Positions 11,382 to 24,300 of a stretch of DNA of 64,000 nucleotides are shown here, in pieces. The notes beneath the pieces were generated by a model. It had not been told where the DNA came from. It did no database searches and saw only the letters and a list, made by a program, of their open reading frames with translations. Made by a program: the position numbers and the translations under genes. Each line of letters opens with the position of its first letter. Position 1 is the first letter of the stretch. Source of the DNA: Limonium bicolor (lineage: Eukaryota; Streptophyta; Magnoliopsida; Caryophyllales; Plumbaginaceae); NCBI GenBank assembly GCA_023374045.1, contig CM041783.1, positions 95,949,298 to 96,013,297 on the forward strand, in the 5' to 3' direction.

Positions 11382-14300
11382 CTAGTCAGTAAATAAAGAA
11401 GGGTACTTCGCCCTCATCTTATCCTCTAATTCCCACGTGGCCTCTTCGACATCCTGGTTAGACCAGAGAACCTTCACCAGTCGCACTGACTTGTGGCGAG
11501 TGTCCCTAGTCTTACTGTCCAAGATTCTCTGAGGAGTCTCCACGGATCTCATATTGGTTCTAAAGTCAACCTCTCAGGTTCTAACACATGGGAGGGGTGG
11601 TGCATGTATTTCTTCAGCTGTGAAACATGAAAGACATCATGCACTTTACCCAGCTCAGCAGGTAAATTCAACCTGTAAGCAACCGGGCCCACCCGCTCCG
11701 TAATCTCATAAGGACCAACAAACTTCGGGCTTAGTTTGCCCTTCTGCCCAAACCTGAATACCCCTTCATCGGTGATACTCGCAGAAATACCCGGTCGCCC
11801 ACTGCGAACTCCAGGTCTCGTCGTCGGACATCAGCATACGACTTCTGCCTATCTTGAGCAGCTTTCATGTTCTCCCTGATCTGCTGAACTTCAGCCTGAA
11901 CTTGTTCTAAATAATCTGGTCCTAAGATGACCGTCTCACTCGACTCATCCAGCAGAGCGGTGTACGACACGGTCCTACCTACAACGCTTGAAAAGGTTGC
12001 CATCTTGATCGAAGCGTGATAGCTGTTGTTATGAAAATCGATCAGATGCAATCTCAATCCAACTGCCCTGGAAGTCTAAGGCATGCTCTCAGCAGTCCTC
12101 GAGTGTCTGAATAGTACGCTCAGTCTGACCATCTGTCTGAGGATGGAACGCGGTACTCAATTTGAGTTCTGTGCCCAACGCTTCTCTGGTAGCTCTCCGT
12201 ACCTCGAAAGGAATCTGGTATCTCTATCTGACACTATGGTCTTTTGGTGTGCCGTGGTGCCTCATGATTTCTTTGTCAAATAGCTCAGCTAATTTGGTCA
12301 CCTTCCAAGTATCCTTCATCGGTATGAATCGGGCTACTTTGGTAGATCCACCACCACCCATATCATGTTGAGACCTCCCCTAGCAGGTGGAAGCCCAACT
12401 ACGAAGTCCATGGAGATATCATGGAACTTCCACTCCGGAACTGGCATCGACCTGTACCATTCCGCCCGGTCGTCTTGCTCGAATTTCACCTTCTGGCATG
12501 TGAGACACCTCAAGACGAACTCGGTAACATCTGTCTTCCCCGACCACCAGAAGTATCTCTTCATGTCTTTATACATTTTAGAGGCTCCCGGATGGATGGA
12601 AACTGAAGAACAGTGTGATTCTCTAAGTATACGGTCTTCAGATCCGTGTTACCTCGTGTATGCATAATCGGCCCTTAAGTCTGATCAGATCATCTTCATG
12701 AAGTCTGAAGTCGTATTTCTGACTCTCAAAGGTACCATGTCAGCTTCTGTCTGACCTCCCTCATATACTCACGTCCTCTGCGCCTCTCGCACCTCATCAA
12801 CCAAGCTGGAGAAAGAAACTAGCGAATGGAGTGAGTGTGCTCGACGGCTCAGGGCATCCTCTACAACATTGGCCTTCCCTTCTTTGTATTGGAGGTCAAT
12901 GTCATAGTCTTTCAGAAATTCTAACCACCTCCTCTGTCGAGATTTAACTCTCTTCTGAGTGAATATGTATTTCAAACTCTTGTGATCGGTGTAGATCGTG
13001 ACACTAACCCCAATATAGTGGCGCCATATCTTCAAAGCGAAGACTACAGCTCCCAGCTCTAAATCATGTGTGGGGTAGTTTCTCCTCATGTTTCTTCAAT
13101 TGGCGTGAGGCATATGCCACCCCTTGCCATGTTGCATGAGCACGCAACCCAGCCCTCTGCCGGATGCATCACAATAAACCTCAAAGCCCTCTGTACCGTC
13201 TGGAATGGTCAGTACCGGCGCAGTGGTCAGTGAGTCCTTCAAGCGCTGAATGATCTCTCACAGTCAACTGTCCACAGAAATGGTGCGTCTTTCTTCATCA
13301 GACTGGTCATCGCTTCGCGACCTTGCTGAAATCTCTAACAAACCTCCTGTAGTAACCTGCCAGACCGAGAAGCTCCGGATGTCGGTAACAGTCCTTCGCC
13401 TTGGCCAGGTACGTACGGCATCAATCTTTGCTGATCCACTTATCGATCCCAGCATCTGAGATGACATGAACCTAGGAAAGACCTGGTCAAGCCAAAATTC
13501 ACACTTGGAGACTTACAGATAGCTGGTTCTCCTTAATATTTCCAACACCCTCCTCAATGTTCCTCATGCTCAACCGTAGACTTTGAATATATCAAAATAT
13601 CATCAATAAAAACCTACCACGACTTGTCCACTGCTCCCGGAACAAGCTGTTATCAGATCCATAACTTCGCTGGCGCGTTCGCAAACCGAACGGCATCACT
13701 GTAACTCGTATGGCCGTTCGTGTCCGGAATGCCGTCTTCTCAATGTCTCCCTCCTTAATGCTATCTGATGATACCCCGATCTGAGATCTCTTGGAAAACA
13801 CAGATGCTCCCTTCAACTGATCGAACAGATCGTCAATGCGGGTAGTGGGTACTTATTCTCACTGTTACTGCATTCTACTCTCTGTAGTCGATGCAGAGCG
13901 GAGACTACCATCCTTCTTCTTCACGAAGAGGACTGGCGCTCCCCATGGTGGCACACTTGGTCTAAAGAATCCTTGAATCCAACAAATCTTTCAGTTGTTC
14001 TTTTACTCAGTCATTTCTGCCGGAGCCATACGTATGGTGCTTTGGCTATCGTCCGTACCAGGTAGCAGTTCAATGGTGAACTCTACCTCCGAGTGGGTGG
14101 CATGCCGGGCAGTTCCGTGGAAATAAGTCGGGGAAACTCCGACACTACCGGTAAGTCGGGGTCGAACTCAGGGTCTCTCTCTATGTACTGTACATAGCAG
14201 AGGTATACTTCTTCCTTTCTCCTTAATTCTCTATGATTGCCATGGCGGTGATGATCTTAGTCGAAGGCTCTCTGGGCCTCTGGCGGTATGATATTGTTAC

Positions 14301-14713
14301 CCCCAGACGGACTCCTGAGCAGCAGTCTATGCTCGGCGCAGAGGATACGTCCCTTGTGCCGCTCCAACCAGTTCATCCCGAAGATAACATCAAATCCTAG
14401 CTTACTGAACTCAATGAAACTGACTGGGAAGTCTTCCCCCTTAATTCTGATGGTGGCTCCTCGGTAGTAACGAGTGCAACGAACCTTCTCCTTAGACGGG
14501 AGCGTAACCGTGAAGTCGGGTAGCTAGCTCATCACGTCTAGCCCCAACCTGCTCGCAAATGATGCAGAGACAAAGGTATGTGAGGCCCCTGAGTCGAAGA
14601 GAACGATGCCTCAATCCCATTGATCGGAAAGGTGCCGGTGAGGATAGTACCGCTAGCGTCGGCCTGTGCCTCGGTGAGTATGCTTAGTGCACCTTCCGTA
14701 CCGAGTCCATAAC
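11382..14713 (-). pseudogene. Pol of element B (protease-RT-RNase H-integrase-chromodomain), frameshifted
   Basis: The minus strand starts at a predicted splice acceptor (exon from 14713, YGLGTEGALSILTEAQA) and ends with WELEDKM and a TAG at 11382-11384. Protease LFDSGASHTF is recoverable near 14590 only after a one-base deletion. RNase H appears near 12950-13090 ([26 protein letters not shown]). Integrase appears near 12370-12570 ([32 protein letters not shown]), followed by a [13 protein letters not shown] segment at about 11750. At least eight frame breaks are needed to read through, so the copy is not functional. Motifs match the Tekay/Del lineage, as in D. The long spacing to gag is explained by the AlkB exon in between. 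Confidence 0.9.
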
Positions 14714-14865
14714 CTAATTGTGTTCACAAGCTCCATGAGTATTGATGGTATAACAAGAGTCGTAACAATTTATATGAACAACACTGTTATTTTATTATGC
14801 CATCCTGTTTACAACATGTGCTTCAATCTTACATCCATTTCTCATCTCATTCTAACATTACATGG

Positions 14866-15600
14866 CTAATATTGTCTAAAGGTTAGGTTTAATCTTCCTG
14901 GTCTCATATGCGTCGCATTGATTACTGCTGACGGTGCTGTATTCAGCTTGACTCTTTTAATCCCATGGTATAACATCCTTGATTCTCCTCCCAAAATTAA
15001 TACATCACCTGACTTAAGTATTATCTTATCTGCACGGTCCGCACGCTTCTGCTCGCCGTATAAAAACTCCGCATCATCTCCAATGGACCAAGACACTACG
15101 GGTATCCCTCTTCGAGAGACTCCGTTGTCTCGTTTATCCTGGTGTAGTCCCAGTTTCCCATCTTTTTCATAGAAGTTTACAATGCAAATGTCTGGCTGGA
15201 TGTCTGGAATCGGTTCAGCTTCCAACTGCTGAGCGATTTCCACGACTTGTGTAATAACTGGATGGAACTCTTCGGGTATCCCGGTGGTGAGACTCCATCT
15301 TGCTCCCTCGTGGTTTGGTAATTCTTGGCATACGGATTCCAATCCTTGCCCAAGCTCATCATCTTTAATTTCATCCTTGCTCCCCCTGGGTACTCCGGTG
15401 TGTAAAAACCTCCCGGTCCCATTCCTAGTTGATGCATCTCCTGATGATGGCTACTTGTGCGTCGGGTGTCAGGTATCCCCTTAATAAAATCATACCTGGG
15501 CGGATAACCTGACATTGTTCGGTTGGAAAGTGCATGGTTTCGATGTCGGTGTGCTCCGGGTTAGATGTAGATGGTATAGGGTAGCAGATGTTGAATCTTC
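14866..15600 (-). pseudogene. AlkB/ALKBH1-like dioxygenase exon of element B
   Basis: The exon is predicted to start at 15600, after the acceptor CACTTTAG, in frame with gag via a phase-1 junction. It begins with NICYPIP, then CQVIRPGMILLRGYLTPDAQ (15515 region), GMGPGGFYTPEYPGG, RMKLKMMSLGKDWNPY, PDICIVNFYEKDGKLGLHQD, PVVSWSIGDDAEFLYGEQKR, KSGDVLILGGESRMLYHGI and RPGRLNLTFRQY, then stop. Iron ligands are H and D of LHQDKRD and H of YHGI; the two arginines of RLNLTFR match the 2-oxoglutarate-binding arginines of AlkB. The order and spacing follow plant ALKBH1D-type proteins. A one-base loss near 15430, after RRCI, breaks the frame between the N-terminal strand and the core; the core from 15342 is open. 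AlkB enzymes oxidatively remove methyl groups from nucleic-acid bases; the substrate here is unknown. Confidence 0.88.
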
Positions 15601-15734
15601 CTAAAGTGGTAGTAGGTTATATCTTACTTATGTTCTAATCTCATCTTATTTTCACTTCTTAATCATATATTCACCAAACATGCATGATAATGCGGTAAGC
15701 AGGTAGTTTTATTGCTAAATGGTTATAGTGGTAC
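15601..15734 (-). other. Predicted intron between gag and AlkB in element B
   Basis: Donor CCAG|GTACCA (phase 1) and acceptor TTTAG|GAAGATTC; 134 bp. A second acceptor, AATTAG|GTTATGG (exon from 14713), gives the same phase into protease. Both match element D. Splicing is inferred from sequence only. Confidence 0.65.
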
Positions 15735-16076
15735 CTGGCCTCGATGAGGGCTCAGGCTCATCGTCCCGATCCACCATGTGTAGAGTGGGCCCCGTCTTCT
15801 GGGTCGCCCGTGGGTTCTTGTCCGCCGGCTGCTGCACTTTCCTCTGACCGTCAGATCCAGCTCCCTGATCGGTCTTGCCCTTGCCCCTGGTGTCGGGCCT
15901 ATAGGCTCTGCTAGCAGGGTTCCGGTAACACTCATATGCCCGGTGTCCATACACTCCGCAGAAGTTGCACTCCACCTTGTTTCCCTTACAGTCGAGCCCG
16001 GGGTGGTCCTTGTGACACCATCTACAGATGAAGCGTCGCTGGTAGCCACCACCGGCTCCTCTCTCAGTCTCAGATC
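15735..16076 (-). pseudogene. Gag zinc-knuckle exon of element B
   Basis: Between two predicted introns on the minus strand. It reads GSETERGAGGG, then tandem zinc knuckles CRWCHKDHPGLDC and CNFCGVYGHRAYEC, then a basic, Gln-rich linker (GKGKTDQGAGSDGQRK, LHMVDRDDEPEP), ending at the CCAG donor. Both knuckles keep all metal ligands. The first has the shorter C-x2-C-x3-H-x4-C spacing usual in Tekay-like Gag. It would bind element RNA. The exon itself is open apart from the splice joins. Confidence 0.8.
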
Positions 16077-16163
16077 CTGATGATTCACATTGTCAATTCC
16101 CATATCTCAATCAGTTACTAATTTATTTCTTAACTCATTCAATATCAATTTTTTTTTTCTCAC
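16077..16163 (-). other. Predicted gag intron in element B
   Basis: Donor AAAGG|GTGAG and acceptor CATCAG|GATCT; 87 bp, phase 1, joining ..APKG to SET... The intron of D at 36566-36650 (85 bp) interrupts the same PKG|S position. It contains an A-run of about ten on the minus strand near the donor. Confidence 0.65.
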
Positions 16164-17043
16164 CCTTTGGCGCCTTAGAGCGCAGTGGTGTAGCTGCAAT
16201 AGCATAGGTCAGCTTCAATGGCTCTTCCGAAGCCTTCTCCTTTCCTCCTTCCCTTTCGGGTTCTGATTCTTCTGGGCCTGAGGCTGGTACTCTGTTTCTT
16301 GTACCTCCTTGCCCTTGACTCTCTGAGCTCTTCCCAGCACTCTTCCTCTTAGCATTCTCCTCGTCCCTCAGCTGGACGGTGATCTCAACCTTAGCAGCGG
16401 CATTGATAGCATCCTGCAAGTAGTGTAACTCGTCGGCCCATGCCGTAGCGGAGTCGATGGCTAAGCCCGCCATAGAAGCGGTCTACCAAGATCTGGTCAG
16501 AATACCCTAGACCTGGCAGAAGACGGAGCAAGGCGGTGAACTCTGAGTAATACTCGTCCACCGTCATCTTGTCCGACTGCTTAAGCGCAGCTAACTGCAA
16601 GCGCTTCTTCGTCTGGACATGGGCGGGATAGTACTTGCCGTAGCAAGGCGGTGTACTGCTCCCAGCCGAACTCTGGGTTGGCCACATGCTCGGCCCTCAC
16701 CAGCTTCACCAACCGCCGCCCCCTTCAGGTAGAAAGCAGCTAAGCGCACCTTGATCCCAGCAGGGACATCAAGGGTCTCGAAGCGGTCTCCAGCTCGGAG
16801 ATGTACGCCTCAAGCTTGGCGGGATCGGTCTCCCCCTTGAAGTGCGCGGGTCGAAGATCTGACAGACTTCACCCATTGGGTTCCCTAGGTTGTGGCGGTG
16901 GAGGTGGTGCACCCACACCAGGCTGATAGCCCATGTGCCCTAAAGCGGCAGCTACGATCTCTGCGATCGTCTGCCCTCCAGGTATCCCTGGAATGTCCTC
17001 ACCCCGGCCGCGACCTCGGCCTCCTCTAGGGCGTCCTGCATCT
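16164..17043 (-). pseudogene. Gag core of element B, frameshifted
   Basis: It starts near 17043 with GRPRGGRGRGRG, then IAEIVAAALG, a Pro-rich stretch, FYGGLSHRLRYGMG (about 16450) and AAKVEITVQLRDEENAKRK. Compared with D there are several one-base shifts, for example near 16480 and 16860. B has no intron at the LQ|D position (about 16417) where D has one. Role as for other Gag proteins: capsid and RNA packaging. Confidence 0.8.
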
Positions 17044-17258
17044 GGACAAGCATAACTTACATTAGTTTCACATTCACCACTGTTTGGTTAGTAAATTTAT
17101 AACGTCCGTAGACGGTAAAGACAATCCACACTTATTAGTGGTCATCTGACTCCACTCACTCTAACTTCTCACACCCTTAACCCAATACTTATTCCTTAGC
17201 TTATATCCTAACTCGGTGGTCACTCATGTCCGGTATTTCTTGATCAGAGCGTAACTAC

Positions 17259-17270
17259 GCTCTGATACCA
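17259..17270 (-). other. Primer binding site (tRNA-iMet) of element B
   Basis: TGGTATCAGAGC on the minus strand, five bases from the LTR border at 17276. It lies within a perfect inverted repeat, gcgta/tacgc, with the copy of 'tcagagc' at 17244. Confidence 0.9.
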
Positions 17271-17275
17271 CTTTT

Positions 17276-20200
17276 TGTAACACCCCATCCAAAGCCTATC
17301 GTGGTTATCACAATCTGAACACTTAGTCGAAAACGTCGCAGCGGAAATAAACAACACCTGGACCTTGCCACGGTCTGATCGTTAGAATATACCGGCTTAA
17401 TATATACAATACTTAACCAAAACACTTATCCAGCTCAAAACATTAACATCCACAATCCCACGACCAACCGAGTACTAGTATCTCAATCATAATCTCAAAC
17501 TTACAACAATTTAATATAAACAGTCGGGTGCACAGGCGCAACCCGAACTCAAAATAATAGCCCACCTAAGTCTAACCGCTCCTACTCTGTAGTGCGTCCT
17601 CATGGGCCTCTTACCTGCAAGTGTAAAAATAGCCCCCGAGGGGGTCAGCACGAATGCTGGTACACCTCTCATGGCCCCCAAGCTAACGGGGCTACGACGA
17701 CTAATTGTCGATAGCATGGAAATTGATTACTACACAAACATAATATGAAGTGCAATAACAATAACCACAGATGAACATATATGTTCACAGCAATGAACGA
17801 CTCAAGCGTTCCCTTAACGAGTGGGTTAGTAACCCCCTCCTTAGTCCTCATTTCCTTAATCTCAGTTCCTTACCTTACTTTAATTTAATCTCAATCTCAA
17901 TCTTAATCTTAATCTCAGTATACCAACTTTCCTGGAAGGGATTGGTTGTAGCTTAATTCGAACCTGGGATTTAGGTGATCCCACCGCACCATCTTAATGC
18001 CACCTACCCTGGACGGGGCCCAGCGTAGCTGAGCCGGCAACCGGCCCTAGGCTACAAGTCCGAAGACAAGTCCTTAAGCGGAGGGCGGATCTGATTCAGA
18101 TACCGTCCCCCTTTCACTTAGCATGCATGACCGGAGATCGGTCCCGGGTTTCCTCACTCAAGTTCCAGTTAGTAGACACCTTAAACACATGCTAGCTAAG
18201 CCTTAACGGGCATTAACCAACAACCATCAACCTTGACTCTTATTCTTAACTCAGTAAGTACTAAACTGGGTAGTAGCAATCTCAATTCTCGGGTTAGTGA
18301 AATAACACAATCACAACGAGAACAATCTAACCGGTGTGCATGCTTTATCTTGTTTTAGTCATAGCAAATAAGATAGCACACAAGCCGAGGGACACCTCGT
18401 TAGCAAGCAGGTCACGAAAAGGATTGTACCGTTCACCGTCGATCGTTGTTTGTTTAACCTTCTTCGGGGTCCCAATTCACAAACCTAAAACATTCATTCA
18501 TTTTTAGGTTATTAGTTGTTTGCACCTTACTCAACTCACTTAGTTCCTAAGTACTTCCATTCAATAACCTCTCAAGTCCTTATCACTTAATCTTACAAAC
18601 TTAACTTAACATTAAAACTTATACTTGATCTTAACTTAATTCCTCAAGTTCTTAGGGTCCCAATCATTACTACCCTACCAAGGGCATACCTCATTACCAT
18701 ACCATTTAGAAATTGAAATTTCTTTTTTTTTTTTTAGGCTCGACCGGACTTACCGACCGGACTTGCCAAGTCCGGTCCATTCCAGTACCTTTTACCGTTG
18801 GAAAATTCACTCCGACCGGACTTACATGTCCGGTCCTATGTCGGTCGATTCCAGAGACTTATAATCCGTACTAAATTCATGCCGACCGGACTTGACAAGT
18901 CCGGTCCCATGTCCGGTCCATTCCAGAGAAACATTTCCCTCACAAAAACAAGCCCGACCGGACTTGTAAGTCCGGTCCCCAAGTCCGGTCGATTCCAGAA
19001 ACATTTTCCGGTAGTGTAACAGAGCCGACCGACCTTGCAAGTCCGGTCCTAAGGCCGGTCGGCTCAAAAACTTGTTTCTAAATTCCTTTTCAACTCCAAA
19101 CTTCTCCTCATATAACCTCATATGTTATAACCTCATTTGGGCACCTCAAATACACCTTAAGCCCTCCTTAAAATACCTTAATTCATCCACCAAAATCCAT
19201 CTTAGTCATTATGCATTTCTTGTGATAATGCTAACACTTGTAATGTTTTCCTCTAGGTTTCAGGTGGTGGTTCATACCTATGTAACCACTATGCCAAATG
19301 TTTCCTTCACCACTATAACGTCATCTCCCAAGCATCTCTCACTATCTAAACTCTTTTAAACATTCACTTAAGGTTCCTTAACAAGATTAAACTTCCATCA
19401 TCATTACATATTCCTTTAGAGTGCACCAACATTTGCCTAAGTCCTAAATACCCAAATACATTCTTTGATTCCTAAAACTCCATGGTGATACCTAAGTCAT
19501 CATAAGTCATTAAAACATCTTAACTTCACCCTTTTTCATCAAGACAACCCATAGAACATTCCTAGTACTTCTTAGTCATTAAATCCCTTAGATATCTTAA
19601 ACACTTAAACTCTCCTTTAAATTTTGCCATGGGTTCTCTAGTATATAGTACTTCCTAACACATGGGTTTTCTCCATCAAACAACCAATACCACACAAATT
19701 CTCATCACAACACTTAACACCAATTTACACTAAAACCACCACATCATCATATAGTGCTTAAACTTAAAATGCTTGGCACTTAGGCCCTTAAATGACAATA
19801 ATCTTAACCACTGAATTTCCACATATATATGCCTTCAACCTGCGAATACACTCAACAAGGCTCCCATTGAATAAAATGCTTCTTGTACTTCACCTTTATT
19901 TCTTAAAACTATCTCTTTTCTCATTTGCTCCTTAGTCACAAGTTCACAAGAATAGTCATTGTTTCTCCTAGGTTTTATAGCACCTTCCCAATATAAACTC
20001 TACAAAACTCAATATACCCATATCTCATTCCCTTAAACAACAAGACAACTTAAGGTAAGTAATTTACCTTGTTTTCTCACAAGCTTAAAGCTTTTCTCCT
20101 TAGGTTTTTTGTTCAATCTCGGTCACCAATGTGATTCTCCTTGCCAATGTTCTAAACCAATATCCAATGACTCCAATGAGTACTAGATAACACATTAACC

Positions 20201-21349
20201 CTAAGGAACAAACCCTAGGTTTAAAAATATGTTTTAAGGTATTAATGTGATTGTTTTACCTTGGTTTCTCAAGACAACTTGGATGTGAAGCAAGAAAGGA
20301 CCTCCTCTCTCCTTTGAAGAGTAGAAACAAGCTAGAAAAGGCATAAACATGGGTCCCATGAGTATATATTTTCGGTGGTCAAGTGAAGAAAATGGTGGAA
20401 ACTAGATTTTCTTACACTTTCTTACCTTAAGAGAATGGAGATGCCAATGGAGTCTCCAAACTTGAATTTCCTCCTCTAATGGTGTTTGACTTGGCACCAA
20501 AATGAAGCTCTTGAAGTTTTGAAAGATAGAGGAGGAGCTTGAGCTAACTAAGGAATATGTATTTGTTTTGGATTTGGAGCTTAAATGAGCAAGTGGTGTG
20601 CAAGAGAAGGTGGAGCTTTCATGGAGGTGAGCTCTACGTGAATGGAGAAGAGAAAGAGAGCAAGAAATCGTGGCAACAAGGGAAATGAAGAAGTGAGGAG
20701 AGAGGTAAGCAAAGTAATATTTATCTAAAAGGTGAATAGTGTTTATGATTTATAACTTACTTATTTGCTTTCATTACTTAAGATAAGTGTGGTGAGTCAC
20801 ACCTTAAGAAACGGCCCCCCTTTAGTAATGAGGGTAGTTTAGTCTTTGTTGACCAATGTCCTCACTTATATAGACTTATGTTAAAACTAGCTAATAAATT
20901 CACTATTCATCAAAACAAGGCACATTGTTGTGAAATTTTTGATTTCCCATTGATATAGACCTCCAAATGTGATCTATATAGTACACATATTAATTAAAGA
21001 GTAATGATGGACATTTAGCATTCAAAACTCATTTACAAGACAATTTTTCAAAAACGTGCTTTAAGACTCCTTAAAGCACATTTTGTGTTTTAACTTGTTT
21101 TCAAGCTTGGTTTTCTTTGGTAATTGACTTAAAATGACCATTAGGATATTACTAAGGTCTTGGAACGATATTTGGGTACTCTCCCATGTCTCTCCAAGCT
21201 TAGAGCGCGTTTTTGCTTAAACTGCTCTTTTGGTGTTTCCTTATATTTTCTTTGATTAGAAATGTTTCTTAATGTTTCTAAGGCATTATTTAGCCTTCTT
21301 ATATCTTAGTTTGTCATTTAAACACCATATCTAAGTTTGGGGTATTTCA
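17276..21349 (-). repeat. Element B 5' LTR (4074 bp)
   Basis: Borders TGTAACACCCC and GGGGTATTTCA, followed by the TATTT target duplication. It is about 80 bases shorter than the 3' LTR, through many scattered 1-4 base deletions rather than one large gap. The palindromic array is at 18740-19075. By analogy with other plant LTRs the promoter should lie in the right half; no TATA box could be fixed with confidence. Confidence 0.95.
18740..19075. repeat. Palindromic array in B 5' LTR
   Basis: Same five units as 8410-8745, with small deletions such as 'tatgtcggtc' for 'tatgtccggtc' near 18840. The arms stay recognisable in every unit. Confidence 0.9.
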
Positions 21350-21354
21350 TATTT

Positions 21355-24300
21355 CTTTTTATAAATTACATATTCACCCCAAAACTTATATAAACTTAAT
21401 ATTTTATGTCATAAATCATTTTAACCCAAAGTTTTTGGTCAACACTTTGACCAAGCCTTAATTTCATAATTAATACTTTAATATACCCATAAAATATATG
21501 TAATTCGGTTTCTCCTCTAAACTTTCCAATAATTACAAATTAGTCCCAAAACTTTATAAATTGTTATTTTAACACTTAAACACTTGTTTAAATTCACCAA
21601 AATTCATAATATTAATTCCAACCTTATATTATAATATAAATATACCAAACAACTCCTTATGTTCTCGGTTTTCATATTTTGTACACCAAACTTCTCAAAA
21701 TTTATATTTTTGCCACATCACTTATTTAACTAGCCATTTAAATACTTGTAGCTATTTTTAATATTCCCAAAATTTATAATATAAGTTAATATACTTATAT
21801 ATTTCGAAAATCACCAAATAAAACATTTCATTCTCGGCCTTAAATAAATATTTACCATATGATTTTAAAACTTGATTTATACCTTATAATAAATACATAT
21901 AAATGTATATAAGCCATATAACACTTCTAAAAATTATGTTAATGACTTAGAATGATTATAAACTCAAAATAGAACATTTAATCCTTAGATAATTCGGTTT
22001 ATATATGTATGCATCTTAAATAATTTTTGTGACACATAGTTATACCTTAAGGTAATAATCTTACCTTATATGTTATAAATTATTTTCTTGACATTATAAC
22101 CTATGATTTTCGGCCTTAATTTTTCTAAAGGTCGTACATAATTTTTATACCAAAGTTTGAAGCTTAAATCAAGCTTAAACTTAATAAACCTTAATTATAT
22201 ATACTTACTCCTTAAATCAAGACAATTCTTGTACTTGATTTCTCCTTGAATTCCAAGCTCTCCAAATGTTATTTTAATGTAGAGATTTCGGCCTCCTTAT
22301 ACATATTTAGGAGATCCATTTGTTAGACTTCTAACAAAAATTATAAATAAGATTTGAAGTAGTTTTACAAGAGTTTACCTTAGGAATTTATCAAGGTATT
22401 TTTGATACACCTTGTGATGATTGTAGATCCAAGTTTCCTTCATGAAATAATGAAGAGAATATAGATTTAGAAGTTCCTTATTTTCGAAAATGATTTAGGT
22501 AATTACTTAAGATTTTTCAACATGAAAATATACCTTAACTTGATCTTGTTGTTCCTTGTGTTGTTGTTGAATCTAGAAACCTCCTTGGAGCATCTAAGCT
22601 TGGCGAAAATTATAAGAATCCCTAGGATGATTCTTGCTTCAAGACTTAGGAGATTTAACTAAGAAATTACATAGAAATGGTGTTGGAACTTAATTCACCA
22701 TTAATGGAGCTTTAAAACTCTAAGGAATTAACTAACAAATGAAGAAGAAAAGAGAGGGTAAAGAGGAGCTCACCATTCGGCCATGGAAGGCAAAGAGGGA
22801 ATGAAGCTCACGTTGGTATTAGAAGAGAGGCAATTGAAAGGATTCTTATTTTGCTTAATTAATTCCTAATTTGACTAGTCTTTGTATTTAATTTATTCAT
22901 GGATTATTGGCTCAATAATGCTCTCATTATGGAGCTTGTCTTTCGGCTGATTGAAGAATTAATGGAGCATTTGTTTGTTGATTGAAGCTAGAAGACAAGG
23001 GTAAGGTTAGTGCATGCTTTCTTTTGATTTTTCTACATTGATTTCTTCTTGTTTTCTCAAGTCTTTTACGGTACCACATGTGCATCTAGGAGACTTATTT
23101 CTTTGTTAATTAATGACATAGGAACATGGCTATATTGGTAGGCATTTTATTTAACTAATTATAAGGCAATCAACTTGTTTTTCTAGCTCCCATTTTCGGT
23201 AATATGGGCTGTAGCTAGCCACTTGATCTTTGTTATATTAAACATATAATTGAGCTAGTTAGGTACTTGTCTTTCTTTTGATTATTGTAAGGAAAATGAT
23301 TCCCCTTGTCCATGCTTAAATCGGCAGCACTTAGGAGGATAACATGCTTTGCTTTGTTTGTAATGCAACTTGCACAAAGTAGATTCTAGTCATTTGTTTT
23401 ATTTCTTTACTTTTGTTTTAACTTATCTCTTTGTTGTCTCTTGCAGGTCATACGGTTGATGGGATCTTCTTTTGACTGCAATTAATTGTTACATCATCAT
23501 ATAATATATGCTAGGTGAGTCACATTAGCATAAGACAATATTTTTTGTAAAAATCTAGCCAAAAACTACCTTAAATGGCGCATGGGATGGGGATCAAATG
23601 GGATTAATTTTTGAACTAATTCCTGTCACATTATATTGTACTAATACCATATTATAACATGTAATAGGTCACAACATTTAATTGGTACATTTATACTAAG
23701 GTAAAAAGGTGAAAGTTTTAAGGTAAAAATGTTGATTTTAGGTACCTTTTTGTCCCAAAAATCGCCCCCATTTGTACTATGAATTTAGTACAGCCATTAA
23801 TTGATTTAGATGCTAAATTTATCCCCTTTTAAGATTATCAACTCGTGGCTCCTCAAAAATTTCAAGGCAATTGCGTAGAACACATTTTTGTGACACCCGA
23901 AGGTGTGTTTATGTGCCTTAAGGATTTTCTGAAAAATAATTAGTCGCTATGAGTTCCAAGTGTTTATTGACATTTTTTATAGTCAATAATAATATGTTAA
24001 GGTGTTACATTGAATTATATGGGGTTATATCAACTCAAAACACAACTTCCGGGCTAACCGGGCAAAAAGGAGCATTAAGAAATTCGTCCGAGCACTTTGT
24101 TTATTCTTGAGGAAGTAACTCATGCATTCTCTTTAGAATGCTGAATAATGATGTTAGGGACTCTAAGAATTAATTTTATAGGAGTTCGTGCCACCTCGGC
24201 ACTCCTCCTGGCATTCCCGAGGGTTTATGGGGCCCTCATAAGGCATCTCCTAGCACTTTGCGTTTAACTGAGAATTTAGTGTGAGTACTTCATCTTAAAT

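Larger units (their letters stand above)
6920..21349 (-). mobile_element. Element B: Tekay-like chromovirus with AlkB domain, complete in structure
   Basis: Two long LTRs (6920-11071 and 17276-21349) flank an internal region on the minus strand: primer site, gag, AlkB, protease, RT/RNase H, integrase/chromodomain and polypurine tract. It is bounded by the 5-bp target duplication TATTT (6915-6919 and 21350-21354). Coding is broken by many frameshifts, but splice sites and most motifs can still be read. LTR borders are TG...CA: TGTAACACCCC on the inner side and GGGGTATTTCA on the outer side. Confidence 0.95.

Noticed and set aside
15284..15484. Plus-strand frames opposite the AlkB exons (also 14918-15172, 35453-35892, 2672-2896)
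   Set aside because: Shadows of the minus-strand AlkB domain. They helped to spot the relic in element A but encode nothing themselves.
23900..24010. TGTGACACCCGAAGG and GGTGTTACA as possible LTR borders of element A
   Set aside because: Neither has a partner border, primer site or target duplication; the right end of A's LTR stays undefined.
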